DNA of 64,000 bases, from assembly GCA_017311315.1 (NCBI GenBank), contig CM029634.1:23922391-23986390 (forward strand), in the 5' to 3' direction. Positions 41,401-52,266 of this stretch are shown here, piece after piece. Numbering within the stretch: the first letter of the stretch is position 1; each line of letters opens with the position of its first letter. This stretch comes from Dendrocalamus latiflorus. Taxonomy: Eukaryota; Streptophyta; Magnoliopsida; Poales; Poaceae. Made by a program: the position numbers and the translations under genes. The notes under the pieces were generated by a model, which saw only the letters and a program-made list of their open reading frames with translations, was not told the DNA's origin and made no database searches.

Positions 41401-44319
41401 ATAATAAAGATGGCAAAGTTGATACAATGGTAAGCATATCAAAGCAGAACAGGCTGAAAAATAGGAGAATGAGAACTAGCAATCTTAACCATTGGATGAA
41501 ATCTATGTCGCTCACAACAGGCATTTAAAGCAACCATTTTTAAGAAAACCCTTTGAATTATTCCACATAATATTCCCACCCTTCCACCACCTAGTGAGAT
41601 GTGCAACCCACCTTGATGTAAACCATCCAAATCTGATCCAATAGTTGAGATTTGAATTCTTATTCTCCTATTTTAAGGATAGTTCGTACTATATACACTC
41701 CATCTAAAGCTTTAACACTAAGGTAAAAGTAACAAGTGATGATAGCCGTAAGGGAACTTTCTAAAAAATTTGCTGCAAGTGTTAATGTAGAAAGAATGAA
41801 GACAACCTCAAATCGCTCATTGCATTTCTGCAGCCGAGAGAAGAGCTTCTCAGCAAAACCCTGCGAGCCCAATAAAAAAGTTTCAGCATAACAGAAGGGT
41901 ACATTTCATCAATAGCAAGAAGTGGATGTGGCATCTAAATTCCAAGGTGATAACAGCATGAACAATTATGGCGTTACTCCACCTGGGGATCCTTTAAATA
42001 TGTAAGTGGTGAATAGTAGCTGGAGCCAGTCTCCTCAGTGGATTTACGTTGTTGCCTTTTCATACTGCGAATTGCGCGCTGTAATTTAGCTTTCTTCTTT
42101 TTCTTACTAGCAGCAGTGCCCTTGTGATTTGCCTGAGAAAGCAACACCAACAAGTCATAATAAATCAGAAGAGACAGATGAAAACAGGAATACGTAAGAT
42201 ACTATCAATAAAGACACAAAGCTGAAACATCCAAATCACCTTGTAAACATCCTCTTTACTAAGAATAACTTGTGGGTCTTGATTTGCTTCATCTTCACTG
42301 CTTGATGCGTCGCTATCATCTGCTTGTTCAACATTTTCATACCCAAGGAGGAATGAAATAGCGGCTATCATAATCCTGCAAGTAAAAAAGAATCTTTTAG
42401 ATGAGAAGCAACCAATAGCAAACAACAGTATTTTCTTGCAGCATGCACCTAGAAGAAGGATGGAAACAAGCATTGCATATAGCATTTGTCGTGCGGTCAT
42501 CAAACCAGACCCTCCGACGGTGAAGATCACACAGAATAGTAAAAGCCCTCTTTGCTCTCAATTCTTCCTCACCCTGAGGAACAGGACACGTAATTAGATG
42601 AGATAGGGACAAAGGATTTCAAATGTATACTTATTAGCCACTATGTTAAACCCAATAATACTAATCAATGCAAGTGTGAGATGTTGCAAACCTGTAAGAA
42701 TGTAAAAAGAATGTTTTGCAGTTTACGATTCTTGGCTTCATTCTTGTGCTTCTGATTCATCCTCCTGATACCGTGTACAATATGTGAAAATGCAAGTTTT
42801 TTGACAGCTCGATCTCCAATAACTTGAAGTTCCATAAATAACTCCATTGTGTCTTCCAGATCAACAATCTAAACATTTTTTAAAAAAAATTGAGGCATGT
42901 GAAGTCACAAGATTTCAATTGATCACAACATGTGAAAGTATGAGGAACCCTAAAGAGTGTTCCGTTAACCAGTGAAGAATGAAGTTACAAGGGAGGAAAA
43001 TTCTTTTCACTTGGCTAAAAACCCATCTTCCAAATTTTTAGTTCTTTGTGATAAGGTTAAAGATTGTTACCTCCAATCCCACCACCTAGTTGAACGAGGG
43101 TACCCAATACCATGAACCGGCATTTGGTACCATAAAAGTCTAGCAAAAGTTGCTTATGACTAGATGATTATAATAGAGCCCAGCCCTAAAATTTTTATCA
43201 AAGAAAATACTCTATTGATGTGATTTGCACTATCTAACCCCCCATGACCAAACAAAAAACACCTCTAAAACATTCACTACCACAAAGAGTCCTTTTTCAA
43301 AATATATATAAATAACATGCAAGAACTAGGACCAACATGATGCAGTTACATTTCCTAATAGGCACTATACATCATCAAATTCCAAAAACAACCCCGAAAT
43401 TAAGATCCTATGAAAACAATGCTGATTACAATTCAGGTCAAGTTCGAAACTTTTCATTGAGAGGAAGGAAAATATCCTGAGCTTCAATCATTTTGTACCA
43501 TCAACATGAAGTCATAAACAATGCAAAGCCCATCAGCCTAATTTTCTGGAATCCTTCAACTAATCCAACCAGAATATCCATATCTTCTGTGTGGTTTGAA
43601 CAAGCCAAACAAGAAAATCTAACACAACATGCGAAAATCTTCCCACCTATCCTTAACCACAACAAACCGATCTCACACCTTTGGATAAAAATACATACCA
43701 AGAGCTCAGTACAACTAATAATCTTCTAATTCTCATAGATTCATCATACGATTCAAACAACGGTAATACCCCCAAACTAAATCGCATCCAATTTCAGCAA
43801 ACCCGAATGAAACTTACTCCACTATCACAGCAAGTACTTTTCGTTCCATCCCATCCACTTCAAACAAAATTTTATCTGAGACCAACAAATGAACTAAACA
43901 GGCGTCACCTTTCGATTCACTAGTAGTATAAGGGCCTGCACGAGGTGCACCCGGAGACCCGACGGCAGAGCGCGCGCGTTGGTGTCAAGCAAACCCCCAA
44001 TCTGATCAGGCAAATCGGCGAGGTCGTCCGGGTAGAACGGCGCCACGTGGGCGAGGAACAGCGCGAGGTCTCCGAGCTCCTTCGCCACCTCCCCTCCGCC
44101 GCCCGAGGAGGAAGTTGAGGCCAGAGCCGCCTGCTGCCGGAAGAGGAACACCGAGGACTCGAAGTGGCGGCGGAGCTGGCGGAGCTCCGCCTCGTAGCCC
44201 TCCGGGTCACGCTTCATCTTCGCCTGCAGCGCCGGGAGGCTCTGACGCTCGCCCGCGCCTCCGGAGGCGGAGGCGGAGGCCGCCTCCGGCGTGAACGCTG
44301 GCTCGTGCTGACGAGGCAT
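37965..44319 (-). CDS. SDA1: SDA1 homologue, 60S ribosomal subunit biogenesis factor
   Basis: Fifteen exons: 43909-44319, 42692-42868, 42449-42573, 42240-42375, 41983-42132, 41807-41860, 41207-41302, 41040-41099, 40865-40939, 40193-40246, 39572-39673, 38805-39485, 38485-38616, 38284-38391, 37965-38114. They sum to 2511 bases (836 residues plus stop) with no internal stop and GT-AG introns. SDA1 is a nucleolar/nuclear protein needed in yeast for pre-60S maturation and export, actin organisation and G1 passage; the plant role is inferred from family. Landmarks are LPALQAKMKRDPEGYEAELR (exon 1), ARALPSGLRVHLVQALILL, the helical-repeat body (NUC130/3NT region), a long acidic Asp/Glu/Ser stretch in exon 12 (from 39400 to 39010), and the basic tail KQFRGRKAWK. 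The start at 44319 (MPRQHEPAF) is the first ATG in frame in the GC-rich first exon. This is the only clearly intact gene in the window. Confidence 0.96.
38426..38481. repeat. (GT)n(GA)n microsatellite beside an SDA1 splice donor
   Basis: A GT tract (38426-38454) runs into a GA tract (38455-38481), three bases from the exon 13 boundary at 38485. On the transcript strand the intron therefore begins GTGC followed directly by a CU repeat and a CA repeat. Confidence 0.85.
40290..40860. repeat. AT-rich inserted repeat in SDA1 intron 9
   Basis: This 618-bp intron is long for the gene. It has ACATACGTACGTACATACAT-type runs at the left, TGTATGTATATCTATATATG runs at the right, and a middle part (GGTTCTATACTCCTGAGAGT ...) that looks like a dispersed element. 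No coding content. Confidence 0.5.
42869..43908 (-). other. SDA1 intron 1, without a recognised element
   Basis: This 1.04-kb intron is AT-rich. Its part next to exon 1, including CAAGCCAAACAAGAAAATCT (43599-43618), is shared with the duplicated fragment at 18946, which shows that the duplication included intron sequence. Confidence 0.6.
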
Positions 44320-44395
44320 CGGCGCGAGAAACTTGGATCTCCGCCGCCGGCGAGGTGAGATGCTAAAACCCTAGGCGCTTCCTCCGTCTCTCTCT

Positions 44396-44930
44396 CTGAC
44401 TCCCTAGGCGAGAAACTGGGAGGGAGGCGGCCGGGCGGCGGCAGCGGTGCTGAGGGGCGGAGACGGCGAGGGGAGAGGGCGGCGCCGGGAGACGGGAAGG
44501 GGAGAGGGGAAGGAGGCGGCGGTGGAGATCTGGAGGGAGGCGGCCGGGCGGCGGCGGTGGTGCTGAGGGGCGGAGACGGCGAGGGGAGAGGGGAAGGAGG
44601 CGGGCGGCGGCGGTCCTGAGGGGCGGGGGAGGGCGGCGCCGGGAGACGGGAAGGGGAGAGGGGAAGGAGGCGGCGGCGGAGATCTGGAGGGAGGCGACCG
44701 GGCGGCGGCGGCGGTGCTGAGGGGCGGAGGAGGGCGGCGCCGGGAGACGGGAAGGGGAGAGGGGAAGGAGGCCGGCGGCGGCGGTCCTGAGGGGCGGAGG
44801 AGGGCGGCGCCGGGAGAGGGGCGGAGGGAGGCGCGCGGGCGTGAGAGGGGAAGGGGAGAGGGGAAGGCGCAGCGCGAGAGGGATGCAGGGAGGCGGCCGG
44901 GCGACGGGGTGCCGGAGGGGGCCCAAACCG
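44396..44930. repeat. Purine-rich, GC-rich minisatellite upstream of SDA1
   Basis: Long units recur imperfectly, sharing GGGAGACGGGAAGGGGAGAG, GGAGATCTGGAGGGAGGCG and GCTGAGGGGCGGAG blocks. The plus strand is G/A-rich with many GGG runs. It sits within 80-610 bases upstream of the SDA1 start codon, where leader and promoter are expected. A 272-codon proline-rich minus-strand frame across it is compositional. Confidence 0.75.
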
Positions 44931-45029
44931 GGTGGTTTTTGGGTTTTTATAGGGTGGTTTTTTACGGGTAAATATTACGAATTTTAATGGGTTATTGTAT
45001 TTAAGGTGTGTTGACTCCCTACGAGAATC

Positions 45030-45183
45030 CACCTCAACCCAGCTTCTCCTGAACAGTTCATTTTGGAACTTGCTCCTCGCGAGAAGCTCAATCTGGTCAT
45101 TTTGGGAAGCGGGTTGTTTGGCACAGCTCCACCTGATTCAACAGAGAAGCTGGGAGTAGGAGCTGTACCAAACAGACCCTTAA
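45030..45183. mobile_element. Fragment of a Tourist-like element
   Basis: The right end AGCTGTACCAAACAGACCC resembles the inverted end of the element at 4551 (GTTTGGCACAGCTCC family). A further GTTTGGCACAGCTCC word lies at 45116. The left end is missing or diverged. Confidence 0.45.
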
Positions 45184-45209
45184 TGTCTCTGAAGGCTCCG
45201 GCTCCGGGG

Positions 45210-46262
45210 TGATCCAGGGAAGCCCGACCAACAACACGTCCTCTTGGGTAGTGTTTGGTTCAGGGGATATCCCAGGATGGGAGGGGGCCAACCCTTTTTT
45301 TGTAGTGTTTGGTTGTAGGATTTGGTGGGGTGGGTTGGACCCAAAAAAAGATTCTCCTGAAAAGTGGGTTGGGACGATCCGCCCAAAACGAGCGAACCGC
45401 GCCAACCCACTTCTCCTGCGCGCGCGCGCCTACGCCCCCCATCTCCCCCGCGCAGATTTTCCCCGCCGCTCGCGCCCATCTCCCCCCCCCCCCCGCCCCC
45501 ATCTCCCCGCCGCCCGCGCCCCCTTCCCCATCTCCCCCGCCGCCCGCGCATCTCCCCCCGGCCCCCATCTCCCTCCACGCGCGGGCGCCGCCCCGGCGGG
45601 GTGTGTGCGCGCCTCCCTGCCGCTCCTCACGCCGTCGGAGGTCCGGTCATCGCCGTCCTCTCCACTGCCGGCCGGATCTCCGCCCCGGCGCGTCCTCCCC
45701 GCCGTCATCTCCACTGCCGGCCTCCTCTCCGCCGTCCTCTCCGACCCACTTCTGCCGAGCTCCAGCACGTCCTCCTCTCTGCTGCCGTCGGCCTCCTCTC
45801 CACGGCCGGTTTCCTCTCCGCCGTCCTCTCCGCTGCCGTCGGCCTCCTCTCCACGGCCGGTTTCCTCTCGCTGCCGTCTGCACTGCCAGATCTGCAAGGT
45901 ATACCTGTGATGTGTGATACTTGTGATGTGTGATTTGGCATGTTGTGATATATTGTGATGTGTACTGTTGTGGTTTAGCCATATGTAAGGTTTAATATTG
46001 TAATTACTACTGAAAATTGCAAATGAGCATATTTAAATCTGTCTTATATTTGTGCATATGAAAATTGAGTATATGCAGCTATCCCACTCCATTCCTCCAT
46101 CCAAACAAGAGGTGGGATCACTAGATCCCATTCTATCCCTCCATCCAAACAAAAAACATAGACTAATCCATCCTTGCAACCAAACAAAAAGTGGGATTAT
46201 CCCATCCCATATACCTGGGATAGAGCTATCCCATCCCACCAAGTCTCCAAACCAAACACATG
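45210..46262. mobile_element. Inverted-repeat DNA transposon with GC-rich interior
   Basis: The left end GTGTTTGGTTCAGG with a nearby second copy (GTGTTTGGTTGTAGG) is mirrored by the right end CCAAACCAAACAC. Sub-terminal words CCCAGGATGGGA and TACCTGGGATAG also mirror each other. No clear target duplication was found. The interior (45410-45890) is C-rich with a 13-C run at 45482-45494 and tandem GGCCTCCTCTCCACGGCCGG repeats. Its 189-233-codon frames are low complexity and unlikely to be real. Confidence 0.6.
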
Positions 46263-46267
46263 CTTGG

Positions 46268-46700
46268 AGATTGCAGTGGTTTGGGGATGGCAGCAGCCAA
46301 ACTTCATCTGAGTTTGGGCTGGAGCCCGGCCAGTGCAAGGTGTTCATCGAGTCAGATGCCGTCGGCCGGAACCTTGATCTCTCGGCGCTGAGCTCGTTCG
46401 AGGAGCTGTACACCCGCCTGTCTGACATGTTTTGCATCGAGAGCGGTGAACTGAGGAGCCATGTGCTCTACCGTAGCGCCGCCGGCGAAGTCAAGCACGT
46501 CGGCGATGAGACTTTTAGGTGAACACATTGGAAACTTATCTTCAGTCCATTTTACACTTCAAATGAATCATATTTTACTCGTTATGAATTATTGAACTGA
46601 AACACTGATTTTTTTCCCCTCATTTTGCAGTGCGTTTGTGAAATCGGCTCGGAGGCTAACAATACTGACAGACGCTGGCAGTGACAACTTAGGGGGCTAG
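46268..46700 (+). pseudogene. Last two exons of an auxin response factor (ARF10/16/18 type)
   Basis: Exon 1 of the fragment (about 46268-46518) reads EPGQCKVFIESDAVGRNLDL, then SSFEELYTRLSDMFCIESGE and LRSHVLYRSAAGEVKHVGDE. After a GT-AG intron, exon 2 (46631-46700) reads AFVKSARRLTILTDAGSDNL and stops at TAG. This is the C-terminal PB1 (Aux/IAA-type) dimerisation domain. The wording is closest to the miR160-targeted ARF10/16 group, by memory. The B3 DNA-binding domain and middle region are absent; upstream lies a transposon end. Both exons are intact, so the fragment is young or under some constraint. Alternatively it is the displaced 3' end of a gene split by insertions, but no upstream ARF exons are seen here. 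Confidence 0.85.
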
Positions 46701-48449
46701 GAAGGAAGCAATCAGCCGAATAACTTAGGGCGCTACTCCTAGTCCTACGGAGCAATAACCCGAACTACATGTACAGCTGAATGAGCTGTGGTTTCTTCTC
46801 GATCCAGCCTAGAGGTTTAGTCAGGAAAGCTGATGCAGTGTCCAGTTAGCTTGTTTTTCCCCCCAATCCTTTTCAGTTCCATCATCGTTGGAGTTAAAGA
46901 AGCTCTCATGCAAACAAAATGTACTTATCATCAAATGTACTTCTTGGTTGCCATTCTGTGGATTTGAAACCTTGTGCTGTTTCAGAAAATTGAATGCTCT
47001 GTCTCTGAGACTCTGACCGGTGTCCCAGAGGGGCCAAAGAGACAAGGATTAGCAGGTGCCGGTTTGAATGTAATTGTGTACTGTTGGAATATTTACTAGG
47101 CACCGCGGATTCTGAATCTGGGGTGGTCTCAGCTCCAGGCATTTCATTTGTTCCCTTCTTTGCCTGAGAGTGTGGCGACTGTACATTGTGTTGCGTATCC
47201 TGCCACATTTGGGGCATTTGCCCTCTGGGCCTCCTTGTCCTTTGCTTGCAGAGGAAAAATAATTGTGCTGCCTGACCATTTAACCCAGAATATTGTTGCA
47301 TGAAATGGACATCTCATCTAACGCAGAACCAAAAGAACAGTGTGTGCAGTAGTGACCCTTCCATTATTATTCCGTGCATCACTGTTTCTATAAAGTTCTT
47401 CTGATTTTTCGGGCTGCCTCTGCGCGCGCGAGCCAAGCAACGGAGTAGCAACAAATGGACAGCACATACTACGATGAGAGATGAAGATGTAGGAAAAGTC
47501 AGCAGAGTCAAGAAGTCAACAAGGCTACAGTGGGGACGACATTGCACCACGTCGGACTGCCTGGGCCCACCTCAGCTCGCTGTCAACTGTCTTTTTTTTT
47601 GGTCATTGACTGATGGTTTTCTGTATTTTTTAAAACAACAGCGAACGATATTACAATTTTAGATTTAGAAAACCATAGAAAAGTATGTCTATTTCTTTTG
47701 GTTTTTGAAGAAATCGAAGCTAAAAACCGCAAGAGGTCAAAACAACAGGACCGCTCTTTGGCTCTAGTAGTAAATCATCTCCGTTGATTAGTTTGTTTAC
47801 CTGTGTTTAGGCAGGGATGTTAAGGACGAGAGGGGGGGGGGGGTTTGATTAATGAGAAATGGGGGCAATGCAGTGCTTGTGTGGGTGATGCACCGTTGAC
47901 GACATCGCCAGGGCGAATGTTCCGCCGCTTCGTCGGTTGGTGGAAGACGGTGTGTGGGCAAATTAACGTAACCAATCGGCCTGTAGATAGACCAAAATCG
48001 AAACAAGTGGAGAGCAAATATGTTTGATAGTTCGTACAGCACAGCCATTTCTATTCTATCTATTAACACGAACTTACTACGTACTCCCGTTAAACGGCAT
48101 GGCTAGATGGAGTGCAAGCTCGTGGCCCTGCGTAAGTGGCCGCGGCTTCCGGCTTCTAAGTTCTAACTGTTTTTTTTTTAATTGCACGGTAGTGATGATT
48201 AGTTATTTTGTAAGTTATTTAATTAAAAATAAAAAATAAGAAAAATATCAATATATATTTATGGACAATGCAAAGAAATAAAAACAAAAAACTGAACAAC
48301 AAAAATATCCAATATTGAAAAGTTGACACCTTTATTCTAGTTTCTGGTGGAAGTTAGAAGCCAAAGCCACCTTAAGCAGCCCTGTGTCTTGTGACGAAAC
48401 TTCAAATCTTCAATGCACTAGCGCACTACCCTCCTCCCCAGGGAGTGAG
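46701..48449. other. ARF 3' flank and intergenic DNA without a recognised gene
   Basis: 46701-47050 may be the ARF 3' untranslated region. The minus strand at 47049-47300 reads a zinc-ribbon-like KCPKCGRIRNTMYSRHTLRQ in a short frame I could not place. A run of 12 G lies at 47832-47843. The rest is AT-rich. Confidence 0.4.
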
Positions 48450-48452
48450 TTA

Positions 48453-49736
48453 GAGCAACTCCAAGAGGTTAGCTAAAAATAAATACTAAATCTTTTGATT
48501 TAGCCATCATGTAAAATAGAAAACTCCCCAAAAAAGAGGAGTGCTACAATAGCCTAGCTAAAAATTTTTCTTGTCTATATTTAAATCAGCCACATCATCA
48601 AAGACGTCTTTAGTTTTGTTTCCGATTCTGTTCTCTGTTCGCCCGTGATTCCAACTGGTAAATGAGCTTTCGGAAGCCGACCAAATTTCAACTTCGCCAA
48701 AGACATCATCAAAGAGTCCTGTAACCTCGATTCAACAACTGCATCAAAGAGCCCGTGATTCCAACTGGTAAATGATCATGATTAGCTTGATACCGACAGC
48801 AGCAGCATTGTTGTAGCAGTTTACTTCCTGTAACCTCGATTCAACAACTGCATTCAGGCAGATGCTACACAACAGATACGATAACATCAGCACTATCTTA
48901 TCTAACCAACAAAAAACGCTATATACACAGCACAAAGAATTCATTAGAAGATTGTGTCTACTGTCAGCTTCCTCTTGGGGGGCGATTCTAGTAGAAATAA
49001 GCCCAAACATAGCTAGCAGTAATGTTCAGCATTCAACACAAATAGCAACGTCCACTGACACAAAAAAGCTGAAATGTGGAATTCACAGTATCATATAGAT
49101 CCATTTACAAACTAAGGCTTCTCACCACGGATCCTTCTGTCAACTAGAATGTCACATACCTTTCTGATACTTCTGCCCAACTGGAATGGCAGCTTCCTCA
49201 TGAGCAGCTCAGTTCCCTTCTGATACTTCTGAATTTCACTACAAATAAAGTAAAAACATGTAATGCCACTTGTTGAAAAATATCTGGAACTCACAGCAAG
49301 CAATAACAAAAGAAAACGTTGTGTGTTCTTGCTCAATCATTTCAAATGCAATAGAAGATTAGAACAAATGCAACTGAAAATGGGCGCAGGAAGAGGGCAC
49401 CCGTGGAGCACCGGAAGGGGTCACCCGCTAGGCTGCGAGAAGAAGCAGCGCCGGATGGGAAGGAAAAGGGGAGCACGGGAAGGGGGCGCACGCGGGAGAG
49501 GCTGGCGCGCGGAGAAGGAAATCGAGCGCGGGAGAGGCAAAGCCCGCGCGCGGGAGTCGATTGGCGCGGCGGATAGCACGCAGATCTCGCTCGGGAAAGA
49601 TGGGCAACGAGAAGAACGGGATACCGAGCGGGGAAAAATAGAAAACGAGATAGAGAGGCTGTTGGACTGCTTTTTTTGGGCACAATAGCTACGATGGCTT
49701 TCACGGATGCATTTAGCCAGGCTGTTGGAGTTGCTC
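48453..49736. mobile_element. PIF/Harbinger-like element carrying a histone H3 fragment
   Basis: Ends GAGCAACTCCAA and, inverted, GAGCAACTCCAACAG are flanked by TTA (48450-48452 and 49737-49739). The ends match those of the element at 22213, so the two belong to one superfamily with different cargo. The interior has a tandem-like repetition of CCTGTAACCTCGATTCAACA (48717 and 48829) and GTGATTCCAACTGGTAAATG, a histone H3 piece, and a GC-rich stretch at 49380-49680. No transposase was read. Confidence 0.82.
49112..49238 (-). pseudogene. Captured histone H3 fragment
   Basis: After an intron-like acceptor (TTATTTGTAG) the minus strand reads EIQKYQKGTELLMRKLPFQ, the H3 alpha-N/alpha-1 segment, then a short unrelated stretch, then DRRIRGEKP and stop, close to the H3 C-terminus RRIRGERA. 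The middle of the histone fold is missing. The word GAAGTATCAGAA occurs on both sides of the break, suggesting a repeat-mediated deletion. The intron points to an H3.3-type source gene. It cannot form a histone fold. Confidence 0.8.
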
Positions 49737-49739
49737 TTA

Positions 49740-50055
49740 CTCCATACAAATTTGTCTCAAGCGTCTCACGTGCGTGTACATGGCAACCACGAGAGAGACT
49801 AGCATCAATTCTACCTAGTGACCCTGACCATGCAACCTATGGAGGCAACATATGACATGGGGTGGTAATTTTGAGCCAGCACCACTCCATGGCCCATACG
49901 CACACCAACGCAAATAGAAAAGCCAGCTAGTGGGCTCCTTGCTTTCAGTGCTCACATACAGCAACAACGACCGCAGCGAGACAGCGCGATCGACACTGCA
50001 AAAAAGGCTTCACTGGTCCCGACGCCTGCAGTGCTCATCCATCTCCCGGCGGCTT
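49740..50055. other. Intergenic, no gene recognised
   Basis: Short spacer between two transposons with no motif that I recognise. Confidence 0.4.
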
Positions 50056-50056
50056 A

Positions 50057-50869
50057 GGATAGTGTCGAGTATAGAATTTTGGGTATTTTTGGTCCTATAC
50101 AGTATAGTAATACTAGAGGTAGTCTTCAAATGTATGTAATATCATTTCTAACTTCCTCTCCGAGAGTAGGACTCCGATCAGCCGACACGTGCGTAGTCCT
50201 ACACCCTGGCACTATATCACCTAAGTTATACAGTCTGAGAGCGTATGATTCCAGTAAAAAGCAATGGTCTAAGGCTGTATGTGGTCAAAAAGGCTGCCGT
50301 GGTCGAGCAAGACAGTGGTCGAACATAGGTGTGGTCGAAAGTGGCGGTGGTCGAAAACGGAGGTGGTCAAAAGTGGTAGCGGTCGAAAGCCGAGGTGATC
50401 GAGGGTGGCTGTGGTCGAACAGCCATGGTCGGAGCGACTGCGGTCGTGTGCAACCGTGGTCATGAGCCACGAGGAGAGAGTAGCAGCAGCGCTTCAGCTT
50501 CGGCGGTCGGGGAGTTCGGTGGTGCCCAAGCTTGACGAAGTGGTCAACAATGATCCCCTAGGCATGGTGAAGCTCGCACGGTCGTCAGCGAAGCCAAAGG
50601 CGACCTCGAGCAGCGGTGATTGCTCATCGAAGTGGTGTCGGGGCTCACGAAGAGAGGAGCATGATGCGGGGGTATCATGCACTCCTGGACCGCATGATTA
50701 GGGTACTGGGGTGCGGGACTGCACATGTGTCAACCGGGTGGAGTCCCGCACTTGGGGAGGGGGCCAGAAATGACATTGCATACAACCGGAGCTACTTTTG
50801 GTAGTGCTATGCTGCACAGGGCCAAAAATGCCCAAAATTCATCGAGTATACTACTAGTATAGTCATACT
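50057..50869. mobile_element. Inverted-repeat element containing GGTCGAA tandem repeats
   Basis: The left arm (50065-50125: ATAGAATTTTGGGTATTTTT then GGTCCTATACAGTATAG) is mirrored by the right arm (50788-50860: CTATGCTGCACAGGGCC then AAAAATGCCCAAAATTC). The arms are about 65 bases at roughly 75-80 percent match. The superfamily and target duplication are unresolved because a hAT element abuts the right arm. Open frames inside are low complexity. Confidence 0.6.
50281..50465. repeat. Irregular tandem repeat of GTGGTCGAAAG-like words
   Basis: Units of about 14-18 bases (GGTGGTCGAAAACGGA, GGCGGTGGTCGAA) recur at least ten times. They are the reverse-complement style of the GACCAC array in the solo LTR at 350-720. 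Confidence 0.7.
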
Positions 50870-52008
50870 CAGTGGTGAAGCTAAAAACAAAATCAAGGGT
50901 GAACCACGCTAGATTGTTATAAACATAATATTTTACTCTTGTACAATTTAAATTTATACATGAATAGAAGAAAAATAAAATAGAAAGAGAGAAATGCAAC
51001 GAAAGTACCTCAGTAATAGAAAACATATTTCAAAAATATATAAATATGCTTCTAGTGAGTAGAGATCAGTCATCTGCATATCAAAAATATGACACATCAA
51101 TTCTAATTGGAATACATAAATCATGTTTTAAATTTTAATCTCTAATAATTCAAGTTAGTTGATGGCAATGATGCAACATACATATAATCTCTAAATCTAA
51201 GAAGTCATGCTAGTCAAAATCAAATTGTCAATAACTCATATCTAAAGAATACAGAAGTAATTAACTAAAGACTAGATCAATAGAGGGTTGGTGGTTTACC
51301 CTCTGGCCAGTTGCCAGCCGTCGGTCGGTGTCATCGTGTGCCCATGTCAGTCATCCAACTATCCAAGCCTGAAGCCTCCAACTCCAAGTGCCAACCGGCA
51401 AAGGGCCAAAGGCGGCTCCCCAATTCCCCAGTCCGGTCCAATCGGCAAGACAGCAATGGCAATCGCTCCCTCCCTTCTTCATTTGAGGTCCCTTGATCCC
51501 TCCCCTCTTCCTCACACCTCCCCACTCCCTAGCAGTAGCTCCCTGCCTCCCTCCCATCTTCACTTCAGCAATTCGGCTCCCCCACGATGTGCACACGCGG
51601 TGGCTCCTCAGCCTCCTTGCACGCTGGTTGGGTGGGATCTGCTTGGCCTTGGTGCCTCGGCCATCGCTCGCCCGGGTCTGCTCGGCGCCGCCGCCGTCGC
51701 AACGCCGCCTAGATCTGCTCGGCCAGCGCGCAGGAAGCCACAAATCATCGCCAAGCTCTGCTCTCCATCGGGCGCCAGGTGCATACGCAGCCCCTCCCAT
51801 CTCTTTCGTGCATGTGTGTCTATCACTCTGTGGTCTCTCTCGTGCGTGGTGGTTGCGTCGTGTGGTTTGCCTGGCTGTCTGGGGGTGGTGAAGACTAATG
51901 GCTGTGATGCCCTAATCTCTGCTAGGCTGGCCCAGCTTAGGGGGTGTTCAGGGCGGGCCAGAGGGTGGGCTGAAGCCTGATGAAGCCCACCTAGTGGCTC
52001 CGCCCCTA
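50870..52008. mobile_element. hAT-superfamily element
   Basis: The left end CAGTGGTGAAGC and the inverted right end TAGGGGCGGAGCC are flanked by GTCATACT (50862-50869) and GTCATGCT (52009-52016), 7 of 8 matching. The interior has an AT-rich left half and a GC-rich right half (51330-51960) open for up to 230 codons on plus. That frame is Ser/Pro-rich without a recognised domain. No hAT transposase was read. Confidence 0.72.
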
Positions 52009-52017
52009 GTCATGCTC

Positions 52018-52266
52018 GGTATTCATATTGGCTATTATTGATGGATTTTTGTTGAAAATAAATAGTAACGATTGAAAGAAGTGGCTTTTAGAAGGATGGG
52101 ACGAGTGATGCAAAAAGTGTGAGAGATGAGTGCACGAGATGAGAATGAAAGAAATAGGATATGTGATGTACACGTGACCTCCTACCTTGTTCTTGCCTTA
52201 TCCTTGGAGTAAGGCAAGAGCAAGAGACATAGAGAAGCCACTTTAAAAAACCAGGTATTCATATTG
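52018..52266. repeat. 223-bp insert between 13-bp direct repeats
   Basis: GGTATTCATATTG occurs exactly at 52018-52030 and 52254-52266. The intervening 223 bp is purine-rich on plus and non-coding. The repeat length suits an unusual target duplication or a small tandem duplication with loss. Confidence 0.55.

Noticed and set aside
43894..44319. A 141-residue single-exon protein ending just after LLVNRKVTPV
   Set aside because: The last four residues read through the splice donor of SDA1 exon 1. The real product continues into exon 2 at 42868.
44214..45032. A 272-codon proline-rich minus-strand frame upstream of SDA1
   Set aside because: It crosses a GC-rich minisatellite and contains the SDA1 start region in another frame. 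Repeat-derived Pro/Arg/Ser sequence is not evidence of a gene.
45209..45933. Three overlapping plus-strand frames of 189-233 codons
   Set aside because: All three frames are open at once in a C-rich transposon interior and none has a domain, so they are compositional.
51288..51980. A 230-codon plus-strand frame inside the hAT element
   Set aside because: Ser/Pro/Arg-rich, no domain, and overlapped by equally long frames. It may be captured sequence, but a gene call is not supportable.
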